A stretch of DNA of 64,000 nucleotides. It comes from Parabacteroides sp. FAFU027. GTDB taxonomy: Bacteria > Bacteroidota > Bacteroidia > Bacteroidales > UBA7332. Shown piece after piece: positions 8,082-15,749 of this stretch. The notes below the pieces were generated by a model. The model was not told the origin of the DNA. It worked only from the letters and a program-made list of their open reading frames with translations, and ran no database searches. The translations under genes were made by a program, and so were the position numbers. Location of the stretch: NCBI RefSeq assembly GCF_022808675.1, contig NZ_JAKZKV010000001.1, positions 558,001 through 622,000 on the forward strand. Reading direction: 5' to 3'. Every line of letters starts with the position of its first letter. The first letter of the stretch is position 1.

Positions 8082-9374
8082 ATGACAAAACACATTCTGC
8101 TACTTCTCTTTGTACTATCTACAATGACACTGGCGGCTCAACAGCCTGTTCCCGTAAAACCACGTATCCTGATCAGCACAGATATCGGTGGCACCGATCC
8201 TGATGATAATCAGTCGATGGCTCATTTACTCATGTATAGCGACCGGTTTCATATCGAGGGGCTGGTCTCCTCCCCTTCCTATGGCAATGGAAGCACCAAG
8301 GAGATTCTGCGAATGATCGGGTTGTACGAAAAAGATCTACCGCAACTCCGGAAGCACCGGAATGGCCTGGCATCACCTGATTATCTGCGCTCTGTTACCC
8401 GGCAGGGACACCGGGGCAATGCACCCTACATCGGGTATGCCGAAGCATCAGAGGGTTCGGAGTGGATTATCCGCTGTGCCCGCAAAAAAAGCACACAACC
8501 TTTGTGGATATTGGGCTGGGGAGGTCTGGAGGATCTGGCCCAGGCACTACACGATGCTCCGGATATTCAAGATAAAATCAGGGTTTACTGGATCGGAGGT
8601 CCAAACAAGAAGTGGAGCGCAAACAGTTACGCCTATATTGCAGCGAACTTCCCCAACATTTGGTTTATTGAAGTCAACTCCTCCTATTACGGGTTCTTTT
8701 CCAATAATGATTCCCCTGACAGTATCAGGAGCACCAACTACTACGGCCATTGCATCCAGGCCAGAGGATATTTGGGAAAAGACTTCAAAAACTATTACAA
8801 GGGAGAAGTAAAGATGGGCGATACCCCTTCGTTGCTCTACATGATGGATGGCAATCCCTCTGACCCGACCCGTGAAAGCTGGGGCGGAAGCTTCGAAAAG
8901 TTCACCTACAGTCCGAGGGTGATATTTAACCGGACTACCACTGTGGCCGACACTGTCGCTTTTTGTACCGTGATGGAGTTTCACTTCCAGGGTCCTGTGA
9001 TTAACCTTCGGCCTGACTCTGCCTGTTTTTACATGGAGACTATCTACAAGAATAATATCCAGCGATGGCCCGGGTACTATCTGGGAAACGGAGAATATGC
9101 GCTTCGGTATATTCCCAAGCAGGCTGAAGTGGTCAACTACCGCTTTACATCCGGCGTTGCTGGATTTGCATCCGGAGAAGGCCGCATCGTAGTGACCAAC
9201 AACTGGCCGGGAAAACCTCATGCAACCGATTATCAGCTGGGTGCAAACTGGTTCACCGATAAGGCTGACTTGTCACTCTATGACGGAAAGATTCAGGGAG
9301 GAAAAACAATACTGAAATGGAGGAGCGATATTTTGTCCGATTGGGCAAAACGCTGGAGTTGGTTGGCAAAGTGA
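8082..9374 (+). CDS. DUF1593 nucleoside hydrolase-like exported protein
   Basis: A 430-residue protein starting with a signal peptide of about 19 residues (ILLLLFVLSTMTLAAQ). The motif RILISTDIGGTDPDDNQSM is the metal-binding Asp cluster of the nucleoside-hydrolase fold, as found in DUF1593 (Sde182-like) proteins. LWILGWGGLEDLAQAL and IRVYWIGGPNKKW fit later strands of that fold. Family members are linked to polysaccharide use in Bacteroidota, and a glycosidic substrate is likely, but none can be named. It has its own promoter box. Sequences resembling MITE right ends lie on both sides (7941-7981 and 9415-9459). Confidence 0.85.
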   Translation: MTKHILLLLFVLSTMTLAAQQPVPVKPRILISTDIGGTDPDDNQSMAHLLMYSDRFHIEGLVSSPSYGNGSTKEILRMIGLYEKDLPQLRKHRNGLASPDYLRSVTRQGHRGNAPYIGYAEASEGSEWIIRCARKKSTQPLWILGWGGLEDLAQALHDAPDIQDKIRVYWIGGPNKKWSANSYAYIAANFPNIWFIEVNSSYYGFFSNNDSPDSIRSTNYYGHCIQARGYLGKDFKNYYKGEVKMGDTPSLLYMMDGNPSDPTRESWGGSFEKFTYSPRVIFNRTTTVADTVAFCTVMEFHFQGPVINLRPDSACFYMETIYKNNIQRWPGYYLGNGEYALRYIPKQAEVVNYRFTSGVAGFASGEGRIVVTNNWPGKPHATDYQLGANWFTDKADLSLYDGKIQGGKTILKWRSDILSDWAKRWSWLAK

Positions 9375-9401
9375 TGATGCGAGAATCAGATAAAAGGCTT
9401 A

Positions 9402-9409
9402 ATTTTGGG
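9402..9409 (+). promoter_or_regulatory. -7 box TAATTTTG
   Basis: A consensus -7 box 59 bases before the start of the next gene; the transcript would begin inside or next to the MITE-end fragment. Confidence 0.5.
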
Positions 9410-9414
9410 GCAAA

Positions 9415-9459
9415 ATAGTCCTAAAAAGTATCGCAACGAAATTTAAACAGGCTCTTATC
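9415..9459 (+). repeat. Solo right end of the MITE-like element
   Basis: AAATAGTCCT...AAATTTAAACAGGCTCTTA matches the last 45 bases of the element at 15128-15324, including the terminal repeat. No left end is seen upstream, so it is a solo end or a decayed copy. Confidence 0.65.
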
Positions 9460-9467
9460 AAAACAGG

Positions 9468-10130
9468 ATGATGAAAATAAGATTTGCAATTATAGCGGTG
9501 GTATTGATTCTAAGTATCGGTTCTCTTTCCGCTAAAAAAGCACCCGGATTTATTATCAAACACAATTGTGACACTATATTCGGAGAGGTAAATATTTCAT
9601 TCTTTGATCCCTATTCGGGCGGATTTGTATTTTATGGAATAAATCTGGAGCCTTTTCAGTCGGTATTGTATTTTAGAGAAAAAAACAGTACTCGTTTTAC
9701 GGCTTTCACACCAAAAGATATTGCGGGTTTCGGTTTTACTTACAAATCGGTAAACTATAGATTCAAGACATTATTGGTTGAATATAGAAGTATCATCAAG
9801 TCTGAAAGAAAAAGGCTTCGGTTTTTAAACCTGATTTACCAGGGACAGCTGGCTCTTTACAAAGAAATAGTAAGAAAAGAGAGTTATTTTACAACAGGCG
9901 CACCCAATAGACTGGTAGATTATTACGATTACTATTTGTACGATGACAAACACGGACTAAAAAGAGTCATCCCAACAAAAGAGTTTAGAACATTAAAAGA
10001 TATGCTTCAATTCTATGGAATACATCCGAATTTCATAGAGATTCTTCCTTCAGATGCCCGGTTTAAAGATGTAAAGTATTTTCTTGAAGAGTACGATCTG
10101 TGGAAACGATGGCTCTATTATTATCTGTGA
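9468..10130 (+). CDS. Hypothetical exported protein
   Basis: A 220-residue protein with a signal peptide of about 22 residues (FAIIAVVLILSIGSLSAK). The mature part is rich in Tyr, Phe and Lys and begins with APGFIIKHNCDTIFGEVNISF. This pattern, a short strand with an 'I-x-GDTI-GE' look, recurs in Bacteroidota exported proteins of unknown role. No catalytic motif or lipobox is seen. It has its own promoter box, and the start may be either of two adjacent ATG codons. I do not recognise a named family. Confidence 0.65.
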   Translation: MMKIRFAIIAVVLILSIGSLSAKKAPGFIIKHNCDTIFGEVNISFFDPYSGGFVFYGINLEPFQSVLYFREKNSTRFTAFTPKDIAGFGFTYKSVNYRFKTLLVEYRSIIKSERKRLRFLNLIYQGQLALYKEIVRKESYFTTGAPNRLVDYYDYYLYDDKHGLKRVIPTKEFRTLKDMLQFYGIHPNFIEILPSDARFKDVKYFLEEYDLWKRWLYYYL

Positions 10131-10738
10131 CCTGTAATTCAGCAGTTAAACGAAGCAAGGCCAACCTTTTACCAGAGAAAAAGCTACTGCCATCCCTCCC
10201 GGAGTGAATTTAGAGAAAGAGGAGAGAAAAGAGGCAGGTTTGGGTTATATTTCGAAGCCCCAAACAGAGAAATGGAAATAGAATAAGAAGCTTTACAGAA
10301 AAAGTTTTGCGTTTTTTACTCACAATCAAGAGATTCATATCTCCTCATCCGAAAATCTCGTCTGGTACAATTTGAAAAACACAACGACCGCCCCTCTGTT
10401 AGTGGATGTATCAGGGACCACAGCACGATCAACTACCGCATAATCTTATCAGCACAAGACATTAGCGCACACATATACAGCCTCTTACAAACTTAATCCT
10501 GGCTAAATAATTCATTTAAGCATGGATGAGAAAAGTGCAAACTGTAAGGGTTTGTTTCCCTCCGAAATTGTGACGCTATTTTACAATAAACTACCTCGTA
10601 TATTGCTACTAATCATACACTTCCCCTATCCACCCCTTCATTAATCGCGTGGTATAAAACAATAATTTTTGTAGTTTTGTAAAGTACGTGTACTTATTTT
10701 TCCAAGAACAACAAACGTAAAAACCGCAAAAATCTACC
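10131..10738. other. Gene-free region
   Basis: 608 bases without a supported gene. A stretch of about 40 codons near 10322-10443 is open and reads like protein (ENLVWYNLKNTTTAPLLVDV) but has no start codon; it may be a gene remnant or chance. A consensus promoter box lies at the right end. Confidence 0.5.
10672..10679 (+). promoter_or_regulatory. -7 box TAGTTTTG
   Basis: A consensus -7 box 59 bases before the start codon of the 244-residue exported protein; it likely serves this gene and the GH43 gene after it. Confidence 0.6.
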
Positions 10739-11473
10739 ATGGATATTAAACGAAAAACATTGTCATTAGCGATTAGTTCTGCTATTTTGACAGGATTAGG
10801 ATTACAGGGAAGTTACGCTACCACAAGAGCCGAAATGAATGGTACTACCCAAAGCGATACTACGCGAAGTATCTCCGCATACTTCACTCCGGCCACGACT
10901 ACCAAAAAGGCTCCCGATGCGAAAGGATTCATTCGACGTTGGTTACTATTAGAGCCCATTAACAAACCCAACCGTAGCAATGCTGTTTTTACCGACAGCT
11001 ACCTCAGAACGGCATTCTCAACCGAGTATTTTCCAAACCAGTTTACGGCTCTCCCCAAAGATGGAGATAAAGTAAAGGTCGGCGAACAGGAACTTGCATG
11101 GCACGCATTGGATAGTAAAAACTTCAATGTTAAATTGTTCCGTTTTGCCTATGGATTAAGAAAGCCCATTTACGGAGTGCTGTTTTGGTCGGTAACCGTG
11201 GTTGACTGTCCACGCGAAATGAAAAACGTAAGAATGGCCGTAGGATCCAACTCGGCATCGATGTGGTGGCTCAACGGCAAGGAAGCCGTGCTACTTTCGG
11301 GAGACCGGCGTATGGTTATGGACGATTGCGTATCGCCCCGCCTCACACTGAACAAAGGAAGAAATATCATTCGTGGAGCCGTAATCAATGGTCCGGGAAT
11401 GAGCGATTTCTGTGTTCGCTTCCTGGATGAAAACGGAAAGCCGATCAAAGATCTCTCCATTAGCTGCGAATAA
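10739..11473 (+). CDS. Exported protein paired with the GH43 gene
   Basis: A 244-residue exported protein with a signal peptide ending near residue 27 (GLGLQGSYA). The segment from about residue 60 begins APDAKGFIRRWLLLEPI and ends in a jelly-roll-like pattern (ASMWWLNGKEAV, RNIIRGAVINGPGMSDFCVRF), as in carbohydrate-binding or PA14-like modules. Proteins of this look sit near xylan or arabinan enzymes in Bacteroidota. It is followed after 84 bases by a GH43 gene on the same strand, so a shared role in hemicellulose or pectin side-chain use is inferred. No catalytic residues are visible. Confidence 0.65.
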   Translation: MDIKRKTLSLAISSAILTGLGLQGSYATTRAEMNGTTQSDTTRSISAYFTPATTTKKAPDAKGFIRRWLLLEPINKPNRSNAVFTDSYLRTAFSTEYFPNQFTALPKDGDKVKVGEQELAWHALDSKNFNVKLFRFAYGLRKPIYGVLFWSVTVVDCPREMKNVRMAVGSNSASMWWLNGKEAVLLSGDRRMVMDDCVSPRLTLNKGRNIIRGAVINGPGMSDFCVRFLDENGKPIKDLSISCE

Positions 11474-11557
11474 AATCAGGTTAGTCCTTCCATCAAATCA
11501 GAATGTGGGACGACTGGTAGAAAAACAAATTGACCTTAAAAAACAAATTATACTCAG

Positions 11558-13009
11558 ATGAACTTTAAAACTAAAATAATGGGCATAACAGCCCTGCTAT
11601 CGTTACTGTTAGCCGGAACTTTGAACGCACAAACCGGGAAACCATTCATACATGATCCATCAACCATCATGGAGTGTGACGGGAAGTATTACACATTTGG
11701 TACAGGTAGCGGCGGATTAATATCCGAAGACGGTTGGACCTGGAACGGTGGTGCCATACGCCCAGGTGGAGGTGCAGCTCCGGATGTGATAAAAATCGGC
11801 GATCGATACCTTATTGCTTATGGCTCAACCGGTGGCGGACTGGGTGGCGGACACGATGGTAAAATAAATACCATGTGGAATAAAACTCTTGACCCTAAAT
11901 CGCCAGATTTTAAGTTCACTGAACCCGTTGTAGTGGCTTCATCTGCCAATATGGAAGATAACGATGCCATTGATCCGGGACTTCTGCTCGATCCTACTGA
12001 CGGCCGTTTGTGGTTGTCATACGGCACCTATTTCGGGTTTATTCGTCTTGTAGAGCTCGATCCGAAAACCGGGAAACGGGTAGAAGGTAACAAAGCCATC
12101 AATATTGCCATCGACTGCGAAGCTACCGATTTGATGTACCGCGATGGCTGGTATTACCTGTTAGGTACACACGGAACCTGCTGTGACGGTCCGAATTCAA
12201 CCTATAATATCGTTGTCGGTCGTTCCAGAAAAGTTACAGGCCCTTACCTCGACAATATGGGACGCGATATGCTGGAAGGTGGCGGTAAAATGGTGATTGC
12301 TGCCGGAGGAAGAGTAACCGGACCGGGACATTTCGGTCGTTGGATACTGGGTGATGGTGTAGAAAAACTGTCGTGCCACTTCGAAGCCGATTTGGATCAG
12401 GGCGGCCGTAGCGTATTAGGCATTCGCCCACTGTTATGGAAAAACGGATGGCCTGTTGCCGGAGACAACTTCAAAGAAGGCACTTACGAAATTGAATCGG
12501 AAAGAAGGGGATATGCTTTGGAACTGGTAGTGGACTTTACAAGAATGCCGGGTGGCATGCGTGGATTCGGTCACAACACTGACGAACCGATCAAACCCGT
12601 TGCGTCGCAGGAGTTGGCCGATGTGATTAAAACCTGGCCGACCGGAAATATTAGTGTGAGAATCGGAGACTACATGTTCCGCCCTCATCAGAAATGGACA
12701 ATCACAGCAGTTCCCTATGCAGGTGGATGCCCCGGAGGACCTTACTACAAAATAGTAATCGCAGGCACTGACCGTGCGTTGGCTGCAACTGCAGATGCAG
12801 AAGTAATAACGGTACCAACATTTACCGGTGCACCCGAACAATTGTGGCGCATCGATCAACTGACCGATGGAACTTACAGGATTATGCCTAAAATAGTTCC
12901 TAATTCGAAAGGACAACTGGCTTTGATTTCCTCGGGGGACAGCACACCCACTCTTGGCAAATTTGATATGAATAGCGACAATTCCAAATGGAATTTCAAA
13001 GCTCACTAA
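11558..13009 (+). CDS. GH43 family glycosidase (arabinanase/arabinofuranosidase-like)
   Basis: A 483-residue exported protein with a signal peptide to about residue 25. The five-bladed propeller of GH43 starts at PFIHDPSTIMECDGKYYTFGT, where the Asp in HDPS is the expected general base. NDAIDPGLLLDP supplies the second Asp, and IDCEATDLMYRDGWYYLL supplies the Glu acid. The C-terminal part from about residue 300 ends with EQLWRIDQLTDGTYRIMPK, a ricin-type lectin pattern. Known members cut arabinan or arabinoxylan. It is likely in an operon with the gene before it. A strong bidirectional terminator follows at 13093. Confidence 0.85.
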   Translation: MNFKTKIMGITALLSLLLAGTLNAQTGKPFIHDPSTIMECDGKYYTFGTGSGGLISEDGWTWNGGAIRPGGGAAPDVIKIGDRYLIAYGSTGGGLGGGHDGKINTMWNKTLDPKSPDFKFTEPVVVASSANMEDNDAIDPGLLLDPTDGRLWLSYGTYFGFIRLVELDPKTGKRVEGNKAINIAIDCEATDLMYRDGWYYLLGTHGTCCDGPNSTYNIVVGRSRKVTGPYLDNMGRDMLEGGGKMVIAAGGRVTGPGHFGRWILGDGVEKLSCHFEADLDQGGRSVLGIRPLLWKNGWPVAGDNFKEGTYEIESERRGYALELVVDFTRMPGGMRGFGHNTDEPIKPVASQELADVIKTWPTGNISVRIGDYMFRPHQKWTITAVPYAGGCPGGPYYKIVIAGTDRALAATADAEVITVPTFTGAPEQLWRIDQLTDGTYRIMPKIVPNSKGQLALISSGDSTPTLGKFDMNSDNSKWNFKAH

Positions 13010-13092
13010 ATGATTCCTTGTGAAATGCTTGTGTTGTTGACAACACAGGCATAAAATATATCAATTCCACCTTACAATAATGAAACAATTTG

Positions 13093-13139
13093 ATAAAGCA
13101 AAGGTCAGAAAGAGCTATTCTTTCTGACCTTTGCTTTAT
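13093..13139. terminator. Bidirectional terminator, repeated sequence copy 2
   Basis: ATAAAGCAAAGGTCAGAAAG and its reverse complement form a perfect 20-bp stem with a 7-base loop, between the convergent GH43 and cyclophilin genes. Similar hairpins lie at 6255 and 57699. Confidence 0.85.
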
Positions 13140-13156
13140 CATATCTTTATCGGAAA

Positions 13157-13591
13157 TTATTCCGACACTTCGATTTTCAGAATCTTATCGCCCCGACGAA
13201 TCAGGTCAATCACTTCCAAACCTTCCACTACCTTACCAAAGCAAGTGTGTTGACGGTCCAGATGAGAAGTATTTGTGCGCGAATGGCAGATGAAGAACTG
13301 CGAACCACCGGTATTGCGTCCGGCATGTGCCATGGACAATACGCCTCTGTCGTGGTACTGGTTGCCACCTTTCAGCTCACAAGGGATAGAATAACCGGGG
13401 CCACCTGCTCCTGTACCGTCAGGACATCCGCCCTGAATCACAAAATCAGGAATTACACGGTGGAAAGTCAACCCATCGTAAAATCCTTCTTTAGCCAGCT
13501 TGATAAAGTTAGCTACGGTTTTAGGAGCATCCTGCTCGTAAAACTCAACCAGCATCTCGCCTTTTTCGGTAATAATCTTAGCCGTTTTCAT
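13157..13591 (-). CDS. Cyclophilin-type peptidyl-prolyl cis-trans isomerase
   Basis: A 144-residue single-domain cyclophilin that speeds cis-trans change at prolyl bonds. The motifs are FHRVIPDFVIQGGCPDGTG (catalytic Arg and Phe), GVLSMAHAGRNTGGSQFFI (the Met-Gln-Phe pocket) and the final CFGKVVEGLEVID. It begins MKTAKIITEKGEM with no signal peptide, so it is cytoplasmic. It is convergent with the GH43 gene and shares the hairpin between them. Confidence 0.95.
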   Translation of the reverse strand: MKTAKIITEKGEMLVEFYEQDAPKTVANFIKLAKEGFYDGLTFHRVIPDFVIQGGCPDGTGAGGPGYSIPCELKGGNQYHDRGVLSMAHAGRNTGGSQFFICHSRTNTSHLDRQHTCFGKVVEGLEVIDLIRRGDKILKIEVSE

Positions 13592-13770
13592 AAGTACGTA
13601 TCTATTTATAATTGTTTCTATAGTTATATCAGTACAAAGGTCGTGATGTTTTGCATCATTCTCAAATCCTGACCTGGTTATTCATTTTATTTAATCACAA
13701 AAGAGATAATGTTACATTTTGGGAAGAATACTGAAGCGTAAACGGCAAGAAAAAGATTTTTGAATGTTTC

Positions 13771-13830
13771 CGGTTAGAGCGCATAATTCATAATCATGAG
13801 GTTCCCAGTTCAATCCCGGGTCGCACTACT
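13771..13830 (+). pseudogene. tRNA-Met (CAT) fragment lacking its 5' end
   Basis: The sequence from GGTTAGAGCGC through the anticodon loop TTCATAA, the T arm and the 3' acceptor TCGCACT is tRNA-like. The bases before it (TTGAATGTTTCC) do not supply the acceptor 5' strand AGTGCGA or the start of the D arm. The anticodon stem (CATAA/TCATG) and the T stem (CCCAG/CCGGG) each carry a mismatch. It is probably a dead copy. Confidence 0.7.
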
Positions 13831-13831
13831 C

Positions 13832-13868
13832 AAAAAAGCACTTACCACCAATCTTGTAAGTGCTTTTT
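13832..13868 (+). terminator. Terminator after tRNA fragment 1
   Basis: AAAAAGCACTTAC-caccaatctt-GTAAGTGCTTTTT is a 13-bp stem with a T run. Confidence 0.8.
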
Positions 13869-13907
13869 AATTCTCACTAAATTTTTCTCAATTGCAAAGG
13901 AATTGAT

Positions 13908-13967
13908 GGCGCGATAGTTCAGTTGGTAAGAGCGCATGATTCATAATCATGAGGTCGTAAGTTTAAT
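13908..13967 (+). pseudogene. tRNA-Met (CAT) fragment lacking its 3' end
   Basis: GGCGCGATAGTTCAGTTGG supplies the acceptor and D arm, and CATGA-TTCATAA-TCATG is a perfect anticodon arm. After GAGGTCGTAAGTTTAA the sequence turns into TAATTTATCC, so the T stem does not close and the 3' acceptor strand is missing. It is the reverse case of the fragment 137 bases upstream; the two share the central block and a related downstream hairpin. Confidence 0.7.
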
Positions 13968-13986
13968 AATTTATCCCCCTATAAAC

Positions 13987-14021
13987 AAAGAGCACTTATC
14001 CGGATTAGGTAAGTGCTCTTT
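13987..14021. terminator. Terminator after tRNA fragment 2, bidirectional
   Basis: AAAGAGCACTTA-tccggattagg-TAAGTGCTCTTT. It shares AGCACTTA/TAAGTGCT with the hairpin at 13832 and also lies just past the stop of the minus-strand lipoprotein gene. Confidence 0.75.
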
Positions 14022-14035
14022 CGCTTTTCTACTAA

Positions 14036-14845
14036 TTATTCAGCATAAGCCTCATGATAAACCAGATTGGTCAGGCTGATGATATACTGTTTCGGATTGG
14101 TATTGATATACCTTACACTGTATTTCATCGGGTACCAACCTTCGCTTTGGAATGCAGCCGGTTGCCTGATTTCGATGGTTTCGTTCGGTTGAGTCAGCAA
14201 ATAATCCCGTGTAATCATCGGTTCGTAGAAGATGAAACGTCCGTCATAACTACCAAAGATAAAGGTTTTGGTAAATGTCCCCCCATTGAATTCCGGAGCA
14301 AGCAAATCGACCCAGTGAGCTCCCATTTGCGGTACTCCTCCCGGAATCTTCCAATACATCGGCGGGCAGAAGATTGAGTCAGGTACGTGGGCAAACTGTA
14401 CGGTATCGTTAGGTCCGATTGCCAGCCGTTGAGCATCGGTAAATCCAAAGTAGAAGTGGAAATCAAAGTGGGGCTTGTCATAGACGTGTGCCGGCTCGTG
14501 TCCCATCGGGTTCCAGTCAATCAACGCATGGGTAAAGTTTGTTTTTCCCGCTTTGAGATGGAAGGGAAGGGTGATGGAAGTGGGTTGTTCCGGCAGGCTT
14601 GACAAAGTGGCCTCGTTGAGAATAATACCCAGCTCGACAGGCGTGCCGCTCAGGCTTTCGGTATAGTAGGTCTTAACGTTGCCATTTCCCAATCTGACAA
14701 CATTGCCGTAGTAAGTAACTGTCTTATCCGCATTGGCGGATTTGAGTTGTGACTGATCGCTGAGCGATCCCAAATCGGCTAGTTCTTGCTGACATCCGGC
14801 CAGCAATACAAGAACCAGAATGAATAATGATCTTATTTTTGTCAT
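14036..14845 (-). CDS. Lipoprotein with DUF5602/TTHB210-like domain
   Basis: A 269-residue lipoprotein: the hydrophobic leader ends in LLAGC, so Cys18 would be lipidated. The central region NPMGHEPAHVYDKPHFDFHFYFGF, with a clustered His pattern, fits the TTHB210-like (DUF5602) fold, whose function is unknown. The cluster could hold a metal; that is inference. No partner gene is next to it, and the upstream gap is about 900 bases long. Confidence 0.75.
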   Translation of the reverse strand: MTKIRSLFILVLVLLAGCQQELADLGSLSDQSQLKSANADKTVTYYGNVVRLGNGNVKTYYTESLSGTPVELGIILNEATLSSLPEQPTSITLPFHLKAGKTNFTHALIDWNPMGHEPAHVYDKPHFDFHFYFGFTDAQRLAIGPNDTVQFAHVPDSIFCPPMYWKIPGGVPQMGAHWVDLLAPEFNGGTFTKTFIFGSYDGRFIFYEPMITRDYLLTQPNETIEIRQPAAFQSEGWYPMKYSVRYINTNPKQYIISLTNLVYHEAYAE

Positions 14846-15127
14846 GACTGATTTGAATTTAAGGTTGAATAATGACGAAATGTTAGAGGTTAAATAATGA
14901 TGAAAAATAACTCTTAAAGGAAGACGCCTGCCAATCTGCTTAAATGCGGTGTGGTAGAGTCCCGTGGTCCCGACAGCTTAGAGTCCCGCATCGGGGATCA
15001 TGTGCTGCCTTTCATTCATCCAATTTATGCAAAAGGAAAAAGAAATAAGAAGTCGTATAGTGTCGGAATCGGGTTCCGGTATTATGTTCTGATATTATGA
15101 TATGCGGCATTTTCCGCTTTAAGGGTG

Positions 15128-15324
15128 AGAGCCTGTTTAAATTTTACCGAAACATTTTCATATAAGGAGGCGAAACTCCTTTCTTTGCTCCTTTTTTAGC
15201 CTCTTTCGGGTATATTTTTCACTTTTCCCCCTTGATTTAGCCAGCTAAATCTGCGGGATAAAAGCAAAAAATCCCCCTCGAAATAGTCCTGAAAAAGTCG
15301 AGCAATAAAATTTAAACAGGCTCT
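15128..15324. mobile_element. MITE-like element with perfect 19-bp terminal inverted repeats
   Basis: The ends are AGAGCCTGTTTAAATTTTA and its exact reverse complement, 197 bases apart end to end. The inside has no open frame, so it would need a transposase from elsewhere. If the true ends start at GAGCC, the flanking trinucleotides are TGA and TTA, both of the TNA type but not identical. The right end is found alone at 9415-9459 and, decayed, at 7941-7981. Confidence 0.75.
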
Positions 15325-15716
15325 TAGGTTTAACAACAATCTTAGTCGGACTATATCCGTACTGCTTTTACTGGAAACGGGATAAGTTGTGGCTCCCGTT
15401 TTCGTTTGCTGCTTTTCAATCGGCTTCGATAAATTAGAACAACTCTAAAATACTTTTGATTGATGCCGGAATAGAGTTTTAGGAAAAGTTATCCGTTAGG
15501 TATGCGATTGTTCAATCACTGTTGCATACTGTTGACTAAAAGCCTATTGTGCAAAAATGTGCGTCCGGATGTTTGTAAAGATTTAGAAAACAGGTAATGC
15601 CAATATTGTTACAGAGAATGATGAAATGGAAAAGTGAAGGGTATCTGTCAGATTTACGACTAAAGCTGCTTCATGCATTTATAAAGCTCCGTACATCGCT
15701 ATCCACCACTTTTCAC

Positions 15717-15724
15717 TAACTTTG
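15717..15724 (+). promoter_or_regulatory. -7 box TAACTTTG
   Basis: A consensus -7 box 26 bases before the M3 peptidase start codon. Confidence 0.65.
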
Positions 15725-15749
15725 CCTTCATCCATAAGAAAAAACAGAT

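Larger units (their letters stand above)
14846..15749. other. Long gene-free region with MITE-like element
   Basis: About 900 bases with no gene. Besides the MITE-like element there is a direct repeat AGAGTCCCG at about 14955 and 14980, and a hairpin AACGGGA...TCCCGTTTT near 15376-15402. The promoter for the M3 peptidase is at the right end. Confidence 0.6.

Noticed and set aside
8547-9221. 224-residue frame on the minus strand
   Set aside because: It is the complement of the DUF1593 coding region, which has clear motifs and a signal peptide.
12434-13006. 190-residue frame on the minus strand
   Set aside because: It is the shadow of the GH43 gene; it is Cys- and Ser-rich with no motif.
13771-13967. 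A functional permuted tRNA-Met
   Set aside because: The acceptor strands GGCGCGA and TCGCACT leave a C-A mismatch and a G-T end pair, and the 3' fragment has stem mismatches; decay explains it better.
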